Shown here: in pieces, positions 36,001 to 44,413 of the stretch
How positions within the stretch are numbered: the first letter of the stretch is position 1
How the letters are laid out: each line of letters opens with the position of its first letter
DNA from: Lachnospiraceae bacterium
GTDB lineage: Bacteria; Bacillota; Clostridia; Lachnospirales; Lachnospiraceae
Assembly (NCBI GenBank): GCA_017453065.1
Contig: JAFTKW010000014.1
Coordinates: 62,001 to 126,000 of the forward strand
DNA length: 64,000 nucleotides
Direction: 5' to 3'
Position numbers and translations under genes: made by a program
The notes under the pieces: model-generated
Told to the model about the DNA's origin: nothing
The model's input: only the letters and a program-made list of their open reading frames with translations
The model's database searches: none

Positions 36001-37627
36001 AGGTGGAAAAACGATCCACAATTTTTCCATCGCATACCTTGACCGCACCAATCTCAATAATACGATTGTTTACTGGTGAAAAGCCTGTGGTTTCAAAGTC
36101 AAATACCACATAACTTTCCTTGGAAAGTATCTGTCCTTTGTCCTCGGAAACAGTCTGCTTTAAGTCATCAACAATATAGCCCTCTACACCGTAAATAATC
36201 TTGAAAAAGTTTTGTCTGTCAGGCGCAGGGAGTCCTTCCTCTTTACATCTTTTCACTTCAGCAAACCAAAAATCTTCCCACTTGTGGTTGGCAATTGGGA
36301 AGGACTGTGTCACTCCATGGTCTGTAATTGCGATAGCTCTGTGTCCCCACGAGTAAGCACGCTTCACAATGTCACTTACCTCAGATACACCATCCATATC
36401 ACTCATCTTGGTGTGGCAATGCAGTTCCACTCGTTTGTGTATGGAGTTGTCTTTACGACTAACCGTAAAGTCCGGAATCTTCTTGATTCCAACCAAAGAA
36501 CCAATAGTCAGTTCCTTGTCAAATTTGTCTATCATACAGATACCTTTAATCTTCAAAAAGGCACCCTTCTTAATGTTCTCCAGATACTCTGGTACATCCT
36601 CGTTCTTAGCAAACATCTTTACGGTCATAGTATCCGTAAAGTCTGTGATGTCAAAAAAGAGCATAGTCTTCTCCCCATTTCTAAGCTCTCTCTTGTCCAC
36701 CGCAATTACTTTGCCCTTGATGGTAACTTCGCCCATCTCTCCAATCAGTTCTTCTATCTTGATGGTCTCATCCTCAAAGTCCCTGCCATAAATCACATCT
36801 GGATTGTCAGATTTCTTAGGTGCTCTAGGACTAAAGCCTCCACTCTTCCATTCCTTCTTACCAGGCGCAGTAGCATTGAACTTGCCCTGCAATTTGGCTC
36901 CTCCGGTCACCTTACCTCCCGTAGCCTTGTCCTTGGCATCCGAAGCCTGATCTGGCTTTTTGCTTGCATCACTACTGCCATCTGTAGCACCTTCCCCTCC
37001 AGTAGCAGCCTGTTCTGTAGCAGCGGCAGCCATTTCATCCTGCCTTTTCTGCGACCTTTTGTAAATCTCTGAAACCTGATTGGCCAGTGCTCTTTCTTCT
37101 TCCTCTTTGTCTACACTGCCTTCCACTTCATGGTAAAGAACCTGAAAATGCACTTCAAGTCCGCATCTCTCCACATAAATCTTTTCAAGAACGCGCACAA
37201 ATTCATCCTGCATCAGGCGAACCAAAGAACTTTCCTTGCAATCCAGCACCACCTGATTCGCAGAAGGGAAAGATATTTCCGCAGTCTTAAATGCACTGAA
37301 CAACACATGGTTGTATTCCTTCAATTCGTCAATAATACTTTCTCGATAAATATCCGTCAAAATCTCTGGCGTGAACTGTTTCGACAGCGAAAACTTCTCA
37401 TAGATTTTGATCGTAATACTGACATTGCCAAAAAGCTGGTCCTTAATCGCTTGTTCTACTTCCCAAATCTGCTGCTTTTGGATAAGTTTGTCACTGCTGA
37501 TATAAATGCGCAAAAAGTCCCTTCTTGCTGTAGAGGATGCTTTCTCTACCATGGTCTGCTCCATCAAATCATGCAGTTTACTATTCAGTTTGAGAGTAGG
37601 AAAAACTTCAAAGAACCCTTTACTCAT
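33008..37627 (-). CDS. polC: DNA polymerase III alpha subunit, PolC type
   Basis: Main replicative polymerase of low-GC Gram-positives, 1539 residues. The order is: N-terminal domain; an Ala/Gly/Thr/Lys-rich linker (about 195-265); OB domain (about 290-385); PHP domain (VELHCHTKMSDMDGVS, about 395); an inserted DEDD 3'-5' exonuclease (VVFDFETTGFSPVNNRIIEI, about 507); then the polymerase with the catalytic DIDLNFSGEY (about 1056). A zinc-binding segment (CTECFYND...CPNCGKPL) lies just before. The exonuclease insertion in PHP and the zinc motif separate PolC from DnaE. It follows ispG by 6 nt, a pairing common in Clostridia. Confidence 0.98.
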   Translation of the reverse strand: MSKGFFEVFPTLKLNSKLHDLMEQTMVEKASSTARRDFLRIYISSDKLIQKQQIWEVEQAIKDQLFGNVSITIKIYEKFSLSKQFTPEILTDIYRESIIDELKEYNHVLFSAFKTAEISFPSANQVVLDCKESSLVRLMQDEFVRVLEKIYVERCGLEVHFQVLYHEVEGSVDKEEEERALANQVSEIYKRSQKRQDEMAAAATEQAATGGEGATDGSSDASKKPDQASDAKDKATGGKVTGGAKLQGKFNATAPGKKEWKSGGFSPRAPKKSDNPDVIYGRDFEDETIKIEELIGEMGEVTIKGKVIAVDKRELRNGEKTMLFFDITDFTDTMTVKMFAKNEDVPEYLENIKKGAFLKIKGICMIDKFDKELTIGSLVGIKKIPDFTVSRKDNSIHKRVELHCHTKMSDMDGVSEVSDIVKRAYSWGHRAIAITDHGVTQSFPIANHKWEDFWFAEVKRCKEEGLPAPDRQNFFKIIYGVEGYIVDDLKQTVSEDKGQILSKESYVVFDFETTGFSPVNNRIIEIGAVKVCDGKIVDRFSTFINPCVPIPYEIEKLTGITDDMVLDAPQVAEIFPEFIEFCQGCVLVAHNAGFDMSFLNENAKRLDIPVDFTSIDTVGVSQMLLDQNKHTLDAIAKTLGISLENHHRAVDDAECTALIFLRFLEMLAQEGIETTTQINERSATNIEAIRKKHAYHCILLAKNDMGRINLYRLVSQSHLTYFSRVPRIPKSLIEQYREGLIIGSACEAGELYQALLEEKSESEIARLVNFYDYLEIQPTGNNMFMIESEKVRNVNSIEDIQNINKRIVKLGEEFHKPVVATCDVHFLDPEDEVYRRIIMAGKGFADADNQAPLYLRTTEEMLAEFEYLGSDKAMEVVVTNTNLIADMIESISPVRPDKCPPVIPDSDKLLTDICYAKAHEMYGPDLPKIVQDRLDRELNSIITNGFAVMYIIAQKLVWKSVEDGYLVGSRGSVGSSFVATMSGITEVNPLSPHYYCTECFYNDFYSDDVKAYAGKAGVDMPDKICPNCGKPLKKDGFDIPFETFLGFKGDKEPDIDLNFSGEYQSKAHKYTEVIFGAGQTYRAGTIATLADKTAYGYVKNYYEERGKSKRASEINRITAGCTGVRRSTGQHPGGIVVLPVGEDINSFTPVQRPANDMTTDTITTHYDYHSIDHNLLKLDILGHDDPTMIRMLQDMTGRDPLTIPLDGQDVMSLFQNTEALGITPEQIGGTKLGCLGIPEFGTDFAMQMVIDAKPQAFSDLVRISGLSHGTDVWLGNAKDLIMSGTATISTAICTRDDIMTYLIQMGVEPSLSFTIMESVRKGKGLKDDWVAEMTAHDVPEWYIGSCRKIKYMFPKAHAAAYVMMAWRIAYCKIHYPLAYYGAFFSTRAKAFSYEQMCQGKAHLESIMKEYKRRMEAASNKEASAVPLSNKEELAYGDMRVVQEMYARGFEFMPIDIFRAHSRNFQIIDGKLMPSLNSIDGLGEKAADAIVEAAKQGPFLSKDEFRERTKVSKTVIELMDQLGLLGDLPESNQISLFDLM

Positions 37628-37633
37628 CTGTAT

Positions 37634-38689
37634 CTACTTTACCCAATGATCCAATTCGTATTTTAGTGTATTAAGCAATTGATCCTCAGGTACCTTTCTA
37701 ATAATCTCGCCTTTCTTAATCAGCAGGCCTTCTCCTATTCCGCCTGCCACTCCGATATCTGCTTCCTTGGCTTCGCCAGGGCCATTGACTGCACACCCCA
37801 TTACAGCCACTTTGATATCCAAATCATATCCAGCCACCAGTGTTTCCACCTGGTTGGCCAGACCAATTAAATCTATCTTGGTTCTGCCGCAGGTTGGGCA
37901 GGACACCACTTCTATGCCACCTTTTCTAAGTCCCAAAGTACGCAGAATAAGTTTGGCACTTTTGATTTCCTCCACAGGGTCTCCACTTAAGGATACTCGG
38001 ATGGTATCTCCAATGCCCTGATACAAAATCACGCCAAGCCCAAGAGCAGATTTGATGTTGCCAGACCAAACTGTTCCAGATTCGGTGATTCCCACATGCA
38101 ATGGGTATGGGGTCTGAGATGCCAGCATCTCATGAGCCTTGGCACACATCAGCACGTCGGATGATTTGATGCTGATAACCAAGTTGTCATACCCTAGCTG
38201 CTCGATCATGCGAACCTTGTCTAGGGCACTTTCTACAATGCCCTCTGCGGTCACTCCACCATATTTTTCCACCAACTGCTTTTCCAAGGAGCCACTGTTC
38301 ACGCCCACTCGGATTGGTATATTTCTTTCCTTGGCCATATCCACTACGGCTTTTACCTTGTCAGGGCCACCGATATTGCCTGGATTGATGCGTATCTTGT
38401 CTGCGCCATACTCCATCGCTGCCAATGCCATCTTGTAATCAAAATGAATATCTGCAACTAGTGGAATATGAATCTGTTTCTTAATCTCTGCTAAAGCCTT
38501 CGCTGCCTCCATGGTAGGAACGGTACAGCGGACGATTTCGCAACCCGCTTCCTCCAGACGTAAAATCTGAGCCACAGTAGCTTCCACATCTTCTGTAGGG
38601 GTATTGGTCATGGACTGAATCAATATGGGATTTCCACCGCCAATTACTCTATCTCCAATTTTCACTGTTTTGGTATGTTCTCTGTACAT
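37634..38689 (-). CDS. ispG: 4-hydroxy-3-methylbut-2-en-1-yl diphosphate synthase IspG
   Basis: Iron-sulfur enzyme of the MEP isoprenoid pathway that converts MEcPP to HMBPP; 351 residues. The TIM-barrel start shows [20 protein letters not shown]. The [4Fe-4S] ligands are two cysteines in [12 protein letters not shown] and one in [20 protein letters not shown]. No middle insert is present, as in most bacteria. AGGAGG lies just before the ATG. It opens the ispG-polC unit. Confidence 0.97.
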   Translation of the reverse strand: MYREHTKTVKIGDRVIGGGNPILIQSMTNTPTEDVEATVAQILRLEEAGCEIVRCTVPTMEAAKALAEIKKQIHIPLVADIHFDYKMALAAMEYGADKIRINPGNIGGPDKVKAVVDMAKERNIPIRVGVNSGSLEKQLVEKYGGVTAEGIVESALDKVRMIEQLGYDNLVISIKSSDVLMCAKAHEMLASQTPYPLHVGITESGTVWSGNIKSALGLGVILYQGIGDTIRVSLSGDPVEEIKSAKLILRTLGLRKGGIEVVSCPTCGRTKIDLIGLANQVETLVAGYDLDIKVAVMGCAVNGPGEAKEADIGVAGGIGEGLLIKKGEIIRKVPEDQLLNTLKYELDHWVK

Positions 38690-38728
38690 AATTTCCTCCT
38701 GTAAAAAGGCTTAATTAGACTCCTTTTC

Positions 38729-38757
38729 ATTGTATGAAATAAGGACTCTTTTTTCAA
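38729..38757 (-). promoter_or_regulatory. Promoter of ispG-polC
   Basis: Minus strand: TTGAAA, a 17-nt spacer, TACAAT, about 40 nt before the ispG ATG. An imperfect dyad (GAGTCCTT-TTTCAT / ATGAAA-AGGAGTC, 38718-38748) spans the -10 and spacer. Confidence 0.7.
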
Positions 38758-38760
38758 TGG

Positions 38761-39936
38761 TTAATATGACGATTTTTTCGTGTAAAGACTTCCGTTTACG
38801 TTGTCTGCCAGCCCCTTGCAAACCAGCTCCCATAGAGTCTGCAAAACTTCTGGAAATGTCCAGTTATATAGGCTTTGGGCAGACAATTGCAGATAAATCT
38901 GTTCTCCTGAAACAGGATATACATCTAGCATCTTTAAGACCTCTTTTTCCCTGTTTGTCATGCTTTTGTATATTTTGTCCATGGAGCATTTTTGCATATC
39001 AAAATTTTGTATTTTGGTTTGTCCTAACGCAACATCAGCCTCTCCACAAAACTGTGCACCCAGACTACTGTTTTCCTGTATCTTTTGAAGCAATGCATCT
39101 ACTGACAAAACAATATGAGCTCCCACATCAATCAGCCTATTACAGCCTCCACTTAATCTATCTGTAATACGGCCTGGCACACAGTAAATCTCCCTACCCT
39201 GTTCCAGCGCCATATCCACTGTAATTAAAGTCCCGCTTTTCTCACCTGCTTCCACCACCACAACTCCGTCGGACAGCCCACTGATGATACGATTGCGAGG
39301 AGGAAATTGTTCTGGTTTGGGCATGGTTCCTGGCTTATAACTGGAAATCACCCCTCCTAAGTTCTGCATGCGCTCATACAAATCCTTATGCCGCTCTGGA
39401 TAGCAGATATCCACTCCACATCCCAGCACCCCAAAGGTGCTACCACCTGCACTTATAGCCCCTTCCTGTGCAATGCCATCGATTCCCATAGCCATACCAC
39501 TTATGACCTGAATTCCAGCCATTCCAAGTGCCTTTCCCACCTCCAAAGCCACAGTCTTTCCATAACTGCTACACCTGCGGGCTCCTATCACTGCTACGCT
39601 GCGCATAGATTCCTTTGGCAGACTCCCTTTGACATAAAGTGCCAAGGGTGGATCTGGAATCCTCTTTAATCGCTCCGGATAATCTGATTCTAAAAAGCAG
39701 CAAAAGTTAATCCCCCGCTTCATTAATTTGGCAAACTCATACTCCAAATCAAAGTGTTCTCTCAGATTGCACCATTCTGTCGCCTTCGTTTCCCCTATGA
39801 TTTTGGCCAGCTGTTCAAAATCTGCTTCATAAGCCTCCTTGGGTCCGTCCAACACGGAGAGTAGCTGTTTCACCGTTTTGGGTCCAACCCCTTTCACGCA
39901 ATCCATGAAATAATAATATTTACTGTTTGTATCCAA
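38761..39936 (-). CDS. dprA: DNA processing protein DprA (Smf)
   Basis: DprA loads RecA onto incoming single-stranded DNA during transformation. About 391 residues. An N-terminal helix-hairpin-helix-like region (KGVGPKTVKQLLS) is followed by the Rossmann domain with VIGARRCSSYG, GMAMGIDGIAQEGAI and VVVVEAGEKSGTLITVDMA. The C-terminus (320-391) looks like a winged helix. The start is probably TTG (MDTNSKYY) because GGAGG lies 7 nt upstream; a GTG two codons earlier is too close to that site. It pairs with comM. Confidence 0.93.
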   Translation of the reverse strand: MDTNSKYYYFMDCVKGVGPKTVKQLLSVLDGPKEAYEADFEQLAKIIGETKATEWCNLREHFDLEYEFAKLMKRGINFCCFLESDYPERLKRIPDPPLALYVKGSLPKESMRSVAVIGARRCSSYGKTVALEVGKALGMAGIQVISGMAMGIDGIAQEGAISAGGSTFGVLGCGVDICYPERHKDLYERMQNLGGVISSYKPGTMPKPEQFPPRNRIISGLSDGVVVVEAGEKSGTLITVDMALEQGREIYCVPGRITDRLSGGCNRLIDVGAHIVLSVDALLQKIQENSSLGAQFCGEADVALGQTKIQNFDMQKCSMDKIYKSMTNREKEVLKMLDVYPVSGEQIYLQLSAQSLYNWTFPEVLQTLWELVCKGLADNVNGSLYTKKSSY

Positions 39937-39949
39937 TTTCACTCCTCCT

Positions 39950-41509
39950 TTACGCCAAACCTTTCCAATATTTTTCTTCGCCCACGCGAAAAGACAACGC
40001 CTCCAGCAAATCTCCTTTTTCTATCTGCTCTCTCCCATTTAAATCCGCAATGGTCCGCGCCACCTTTAGCACCCTGTGATAGGTTCTAGCACTAGCACCC
40101 TGTTTTTGTAGCAAGGTGGCCAGCATGGTCTCATCAGCCAAAGAAAGACTGCAAAACCTCTTTATATCTTTGGACGCAATCTGACTATTGAACTGATAGT
40201 TGGTGCCAGCAAAACGTTCTAACTGCATCTGCCTTGCCTGCATGACTCTTTCTCGAATCTGCCTACTGCTCTCTCCTTTGCTCATCTGCGAGAGTGCATC
40301 CAAAGGAATGGCAGGGGCCTCCACACATAAATCAATGCGATCCAAGATCGGACCAGAAATACGGCTAAGATACCTTCGCACCTCTGTCTCTGTGCAGCTA
40401 CACCGATTGATATCCGGGTAATATCCGCAAGGACAGGGATTCATGGCGGCAATCAATATAAAATCTGATGGATAGGTATAACTACCATAAGCCCTCGAAA
40501 GCGTAACTTTTTTGTCCTCCAAGGGCTGTCTTAATAACTCTAAAATTGGTTTGGGAAATTCTGAGAATTCATCCAGAAAAAGCACACCTCTATGCGCCAA
40601 AGAAATAGCGCCCGGCTTGGGGATACGACCGCCCCCAATCAAGGCTTGATAAGAAATTGTATGATGTGGTGAAATAAAAGGTCTGGTAGCAACCAGTACC
40701 TTGGAAGGCCCAAGTAACCCCTGTGCACTATAAATATTGGAAACCTCCAAACTCTCTTCCAAAGACATCGGTGGCAATATACTAGGCATCCGTTTGCCAA
40801 TCATAGTCTTTCCTGTACCTGGCGGCCCCAAAATCAGCAAATTATGAAATCCCGCAGCAGCAATTTCCGCTCCCCGCTTCACTGCAAATTGTCCTAGTAT
40901 ATCTTCAAAGTCCAGTTCCAAAAGCTCTTTGTTTTGTTCCTGAAGTATCTGCTCTGCTGAAAGCATCGTAGGTGGAATCAACGCATCCCTCTTTGCCCAA
41001 GGTGCCCTCAGATACTCCAGCAAGGTAGATATATGTTCCACCCCAACCACCTTCATGCCCAAGACAACGCCACCCTCTTTAGCATTCCCAGAGGGAACAA
41101 TACACCTGCGAAATCCCTTTCGCTTCGCCTCCTGTAAAATGGGCAAAATTCCTCTCACCGCTTTGATTTCGCCATTAAGCCCCAGTTCACCAATAAACAG
41201 TGTATCACCCCATTCTCCTATGGGTATGCGATTTAAGGCGCCCAAAATACCAACCGCTATGGGCAAATCAAAACCAGTTCCATCCTTTCTTTTGTCTGCT
41301 GGCGACAAATTCACAGTGATACGCATGGGCGGAATTTCAATTCCAACATTTTTAAGAGCAACCCTTACCCTTTCCTTGGCCTCTTTGACCTCGCCCGCCA
41401 AATATCCTACCATTTCAAAGCCTGGCAAGCCCGTGGAAACATCCACTTCCGTTTGCACCATATAGGCATAGATACCCATAAGTGCTCCTGTACATACATT
41501 ACAATACAT
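39950..41509 (-). CDS. comM: ComM/YifB-family AAA+ ATPase (Mg-chelatase-like)
   Basis: 519 residues. An N-terminal Lon-S16-like domain (VDVSTGLPGFEMVG, then NLSPADKRKDGTGFDLPIAVG) is followed by the Mg-chelatase AAA core with Walker A GPPGTGKTMIGKRMP (about 229) and Walker B GVLFLDEFSEF. A C-terminal domain carries the Cys cluster CPCGYYPDINRCSCTE and a helical end. In Vibrio ComM drives branch migration of transformation intermediates. Its coupling to dprA fits DNA uptake or recombination. Confidence 0.93.
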   Translation of the reverse strand: MYCNVCTGALMGIYAYMVQTEVDVSTGLPGFEMVGYLAGEVKEAKERVRVALKNVGIEIPPMRITVNLSPADKRKDGTGFDLPIAVGILGALNRIPIGEWGDTLFIGELGLNGEIKAVRGILPILQEAKRKGFRRCIVPSGNAKEGGVVLGMKVVGVEHISTLLEYLRAPWAKRDALIPPTMLSAEQILQEQNKELLELDFEDILGQFAVKRGAEIAAAGFHNLLILGPPGTGKTMIGKRMPSILPPMSLEESLEVSNIYSAQGLLGPSKVLVATRPFISPHHTISYQALIGGGRIPKPGAISLAHRGVLFLDEFSEFPKPILELLRQPLEDKKVTLSRAYGSYTYPSDFILIAAMNPCPCGYYPDINRCSCTETEVRRYLSRISGPILDRIDLCVEAPAIPLDALSQMSKGESSRQIRERVMQARQMQLERFAGTNYQFNSQIASKDIKRFCSLSLADETMLATLLQKQGASARTYHRVLKVARTIADLNGREQIEKGDLLEALSFRVGEEKYWKGLA

Positions 41510-41584
41510 ACAAAACCTCTCTTTCTTTTGTGTTATGAAATTTGTATCATGGGATTGCTGAAAAAGAATTCCTTCCAGAGGAAT

Positions 41585-41630
41585 AAAAAGAAAAATACGA
41601 GGCAGGCGACCTTAAAGATCGATCGCCTGC
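41585..41630 (-). terminator. Terminator of the sigK-HD-PilT unit
   Basis: On the minus strand a GC-rich stem (GCAGGCGA/TCGCCTGC, about 13-nt loop) is followed by a T-rich run (TATTTTTCTTTTTAT). It lies 17 nt after the PilT-like gene. Confidence 0.85.
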
Positions 41631-41646
41631 GCCTAAGAACAAAAGA

Positions 41647-42573
41647 TTATAGTTCCAGGTCTAGAATTTCTTGGAACTTACCAGCGCGAATGCGCTTTCT
41701 GATTTCATGATTAGACTTCAATATTTCATATCGGACACTTCTCGGTTGGCCATCCACCGGTTTGCTCATCTTTTGGAAAATAACAGCTACTAACACATCT
41801 GCCAAACGATTGCGCGCTCTGGACTGCTCTGCAGGAGGATAAAGGCCAACTAAATTTTCCAGGGCATCCACAGTCCCTGAACCATACATAGCTGTCAGCA
41901 CCATGCAACCCGCTCCTGCCGCTGACATAACCCCTGTGGCAACTTCTTTGTTGTTCAAATCGCCTATCATAATCACGTCTGGGTCTTCGCGCATAGCCGC
42001 CTTAATTGCACTGGACACGCTGCTGGTATCTGTGCCAATTTCTCTCTGGCTTACCATAGCTATCTGATGATGATGTACAAATTCGATTGGGTCCTCCAAG
42101 GTAATTACATGTACTTCCCTGGTCTGGTTGATGCGGTCTACCAAAACAGCTTGCGTAGTGGTTCTACCACTACCACCAATACCCACAATAAGCACTAGCC
42201 CCTGTTCCAATTGCGCTAGTTCCATGACTTCCTCTGGAATTCCTAAGGAATCCACCTGAGGCAATTTGTCTGGCACAGGACGAAGCGCCAAGGAAACCGT
42301 TCCTCTCTGCTTGTAAGCACTGACACGATATCTACCAAACTCTGGCGTGGCAAAGGTAAGGTCAAATTCGCCCGTTTCGTCGAATTTGTCCCTCTGTTGC
42401 TCATTCATAACGGTCAATAGTACTTCCAAAGTATCTGTAGGAAGCAGCCTTGGGTAATTCATTGTTACCAATTTGCCATCGATGCGCATCTTAGGTGGAA
42501 TACCTACCGCTAAGTGAATATCGGATGCCTGTTCATTTTTTGCTCTAAGAAGTATCTCACGAAGTTCAAACAT
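41647..42573 (-). CDS. Degenerate PilT-like secretion ATPase
   Basis: 308 residues, clearly PilT-related along its length: ASDIHLAVGIPPKMRIDGKL at 16-35, GRYRVSAYKQRG, and the Asp box VITLEDPIEFVHH at 156-168. The nucleotide site is altered. Walker A reads GIGGSGRT (131-138), with Arg137 where Lys is expected. Walker B reads VIMIGDLNN, with Asp205 instead of Glu. The His box TLHT is TAMY. The C-terminus is about 30-40 residues shorter than PilT. It probably cannot act as a normal retraction motor; a nucleotide-sensing or assembly role is inference. No pilin or other type IV pilus gene is nearby. Confidence 0.85.
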   Translation of the reverse strand: MFELREILLRAKNEQASDIHLAVGIPPKMRIDGKLVTMNYPRLLPTDTLEVLLTVMNEQQRDKFDETGEFDLTFATPEFGRYRVSAYKQRGTVSLALRPVPDKLPQVDSLGIPEEVMELAQLEQGLVLIVGIGGSGRTTTQAVLVDRINQTREVHVITLEDPIEFVHHHQIAMVSQREIGTDTSSVSSAIKAAMREDPDVIMIGDLNNKEVATGVMSAAGAGCMVLTAMYGSGTVDALENLVGLYPPAEQSRARNRLADVLVAVIFQKMSKPVDGQPRSVRYEILKSNHEIRKRIRAGKFQEILDLEL

Positions 42574-42585
42574 AGAACCTCTCCT

Positions 42586-43698
42586 TTAAACAAACTTTGG
42601 TGCACTACCTCCAAATCCTGCGGCAGCAAGGGTTTCACTGTCGAAGATATATCTGTTGTCCAAAGTCTTCATAATATCTACAATCTCAACATCACCGTAT
42701 GTCCTTGTGTTGGACAGATCGATGATAGAGTTATCCGAAAAACTAAGTACCGTTGGTCTAAGAACATTGAACTCGTTTTCCACAAGCACCAATGCTTTTT
42801 CGCCTGTATTCAGTTCCACGCTGATGCCAGGAACCAAAATATTGATGGATTGAAGCAATGCATTGACTACAGAAAGATCATATTTTTCGGGGTGCTCCAG
42901 CAGATGGCGAACCACCTGTACTTCCGAAACAGGATCCTTTCCAAGCTTCATAGCCGTCATAGAGTCAAATATCTTGGCTACCGTCAGCACTTTGGCGCCC
43001 ATCACCACCTTGCCAAGGCTATCCTCTGAGGCGTCTTCCGTCATCAGTCTCTGTGACTGAGCACAGATACGCCTAATCGCAGCGCCATCTCCATAGGCAG
43101 CTTCAATCGCTTCATAACCCATGATTTCCGCCTTTGCCATAAAGATATCTTGCTCGGGAGTTAAGTCATCCCCGTCCACCATAGTACTAGAAACAGGCCA
43201 CTTACCCACATCATGCATAATTGCAGCGATAACAATCTGCAACTGCTCCTCCAATTTCAGGTTCAGCTTGTGACACATCATGGTACACAAAATCGCCACA
43301 TTGAGAGAATGCTTACACACATAGTCCTCTCTGCTTCGCAGATTTTGGATAAAGTTAATCTTGTGATCCAAATGACCATAATTTTTGATAATCATGCCGG
43401 CAATCATCTGAGTCTTCGCCTGCTTACGGCTGTTGATCACCAGTTTCAGTTCGTCTTGGATAGAAAAACTGGCCATGGTCTGAAAACGCTCAAACTCAAT
43501 ATCGTCCTGAGTCATTGGAGGTACTGGCTCCGCCGGCTCAAGTACATACAAACCAATGAGTCCAAAGTTCTTCACGCTGTTGATACCCATGGGCGTTAAT
43601 TTGGAATCTCGCTCAAACAAAAGAACACCCTGTTTGTTGTAGATTGGTCTGGCAAGCCTCATCCCCGGTGTCAGTTGTTCTGTCCTAACAAATTTCAT
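42586..43698 (-). CDS. Degenerate HD-GYP-type protein
   Basis: 370 residues from the ATG giving MKFVRTEQ, which follows the sigK stop by one base with GGGGAG upstream. N-terminal DUF3391-like region (LTPGMRLARPIYNKQGVLLF). The HD core keeps YVCKHSLNVAIL (His130), MHDVGK (His162-Asp163) and KIFDSMTAMK (Asp245). The second His after the core and the whole HHExxDGxGYP motif are missing; the equivalent segment reads ICAQSQRLM. A C-terminal beta region (about 290-340) follows. It is likely unable to cleave c-di-GMP in the usual way; it may bind it or act on something else. Translationally coupled to sigK. Confidence 0.82.
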   Translation of the reverse strand: MKFVRTEQLTPGMRLARPIYNKQGVLLFERDSKLTPMGINSVKNFGLIGLYVLEPAEPVPPMTQDDIEFERFQTMASFSIQDELKLVINSRKQAKTQMIAGMIIKNYGHLDHKINFIQNLRSREDYVCKHSLNVAILCTMMCHKLNLKLEEQLQIVIAAIMHDVGKWPVSSTMVDGDDLTPEQDIFMAKAEIMGYEAIEAAYGDGAAIRRICAQSQRLMTEDASEDSLGKVVMGAKVLTVAKIFDSMTAMKLGKDPVSEVQVVRHLLEHPEKYDLSVVNALLQSINILVPGISVELNTGEKALVLVENEFNVLRPTVLSFSDNSIIDLSNTRTYGDVEIVDIMKTLDNRYIFDSETLAAAGFGGSAPKFV

Positions 43699-43699
43699 C

Positions 43700-44350
43700 T
43701 TATGTCTCCCCACTCATTGCTTTTTTCAATTTACCAAGTGTCTTTTTTTCAATGCGCGATACATAGCTGCGAGAGATACCCAGCGCATCCCCGACTTCCT
43801 GCTGCGTATATTCCCTTCCCGCAAGTCCATATCGCATCACCAGAATCTGTTTTTCCCGTTCTGAAAGAAGTCTTTCGATAAGTTCAAACATCTTCTTTAG
43901 ATTGGCATTCAAATCCATCTGCTCCACCACATCAGGCCACGGCTGTTCCAACACATCTAAGAGGTTAATCTCATTTCCCTCTTTATCTGTTCCGATGGGC
44001 TCATACAGTGAAACTTCTCTGGAAGATTTCTTCTTGGCGCGAAGCATCATCAACAGTTCATTGTCAATGCATCTGCATGCATAGGTAGCCAAATGTCCCT
44101 TCCCTGCATCAAAGGTATCAATTGCTTTGATGAGTCCTATGGTACCTATGGAAATCAAATCTTCCATGTCTTCCCCGGTATTTTGATATTTTTTGATTAT
44201 ATGTGCTACCAGTCGCATATTGCGCTGGATTAAGATTTCCTTTGCCTCTGCAGCCTCCTTTGGCTGGGCTTTTAGCCGACTTATATAGTAAGCTTCTTCT
44301 TTGGAGGACAATGGTTTTGGAAAAGTCTTCAAAAGCGAATCCTCTGGCAT
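43700..44350 (-). CDS. sigK: RNA polymerase sporulation sigma factor SigK (no pro-sequence)
   Basis: 216-residue sigma-70 family factor matching SigK. Region 2 reads NMRLVAHIIKKYQNTGEDME followed by DLISIGTIGLIKAIDTFDAG. The linker VSLYEPIGTDKEGNEINLLD is characteristic. Region 4 ends EVGDALGISRSYVSRIEKKT. SigK drives late mother-cell genes in sporulation. Only nine residues precede the FPKPLSS block, whereas Bacillus pro-SigK has about 27, so no inhibitory pro-sequence is encoded; an in-frame stop sits six codons upstream. The gene is intact, with no skin element. The promoter looks sigma-A-like rather than sigma-E-like. It heads a unit with the HD and PilT-like genes. Another early sporulation sigma cannot be fully excluded. 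Confidence 0.88.
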   Translation of the reverse strand: MPEDSLLKTFPKPLSSKEEAYYISRLKAQPKEAAEAKEILIQRNMRLVAHIIKKYQNTGEDMEDLISIGTIGLIKAIDTFDAGKGHLATYACRCIDNELLMMLRAKKKSSREVSLYEPIGTDKEGNEINLLDVLEQPWPDVVEQMDLNANLKKMFELIERLLSEREKQILVMRYGLAGREYTQQEVGDALGISRSYVSRIEKKTLGKLKKAMSGET

Positions 44351-44413
44351 TGGATTTCTATTATTTTATGCGTCAGAGTTTTCCTTAGTGCCTTTCCACC
44401 CAGATATACTTAT

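Noticed and set aside
38718-38752. Hairpin with a T-run, looking like a plus-strand terminator between dprA and ispG
   Set aside because: No plus-strand gene precedes it, and the T-run is better explained as part of the minus-strand -35 element of ispG.
41510-41584. Promoter for comM
   Set aside because: Only a weak TACAAA-type -10 with no acceptable -35; not strong enough to list.
41647-43698. HD and PilT-like genes as pseudogenes
   Set aside because: Both frames are intact with ribosome sites, coupled spacing and a downstream terminator; the substitutions look selective, so they are listed as genes.
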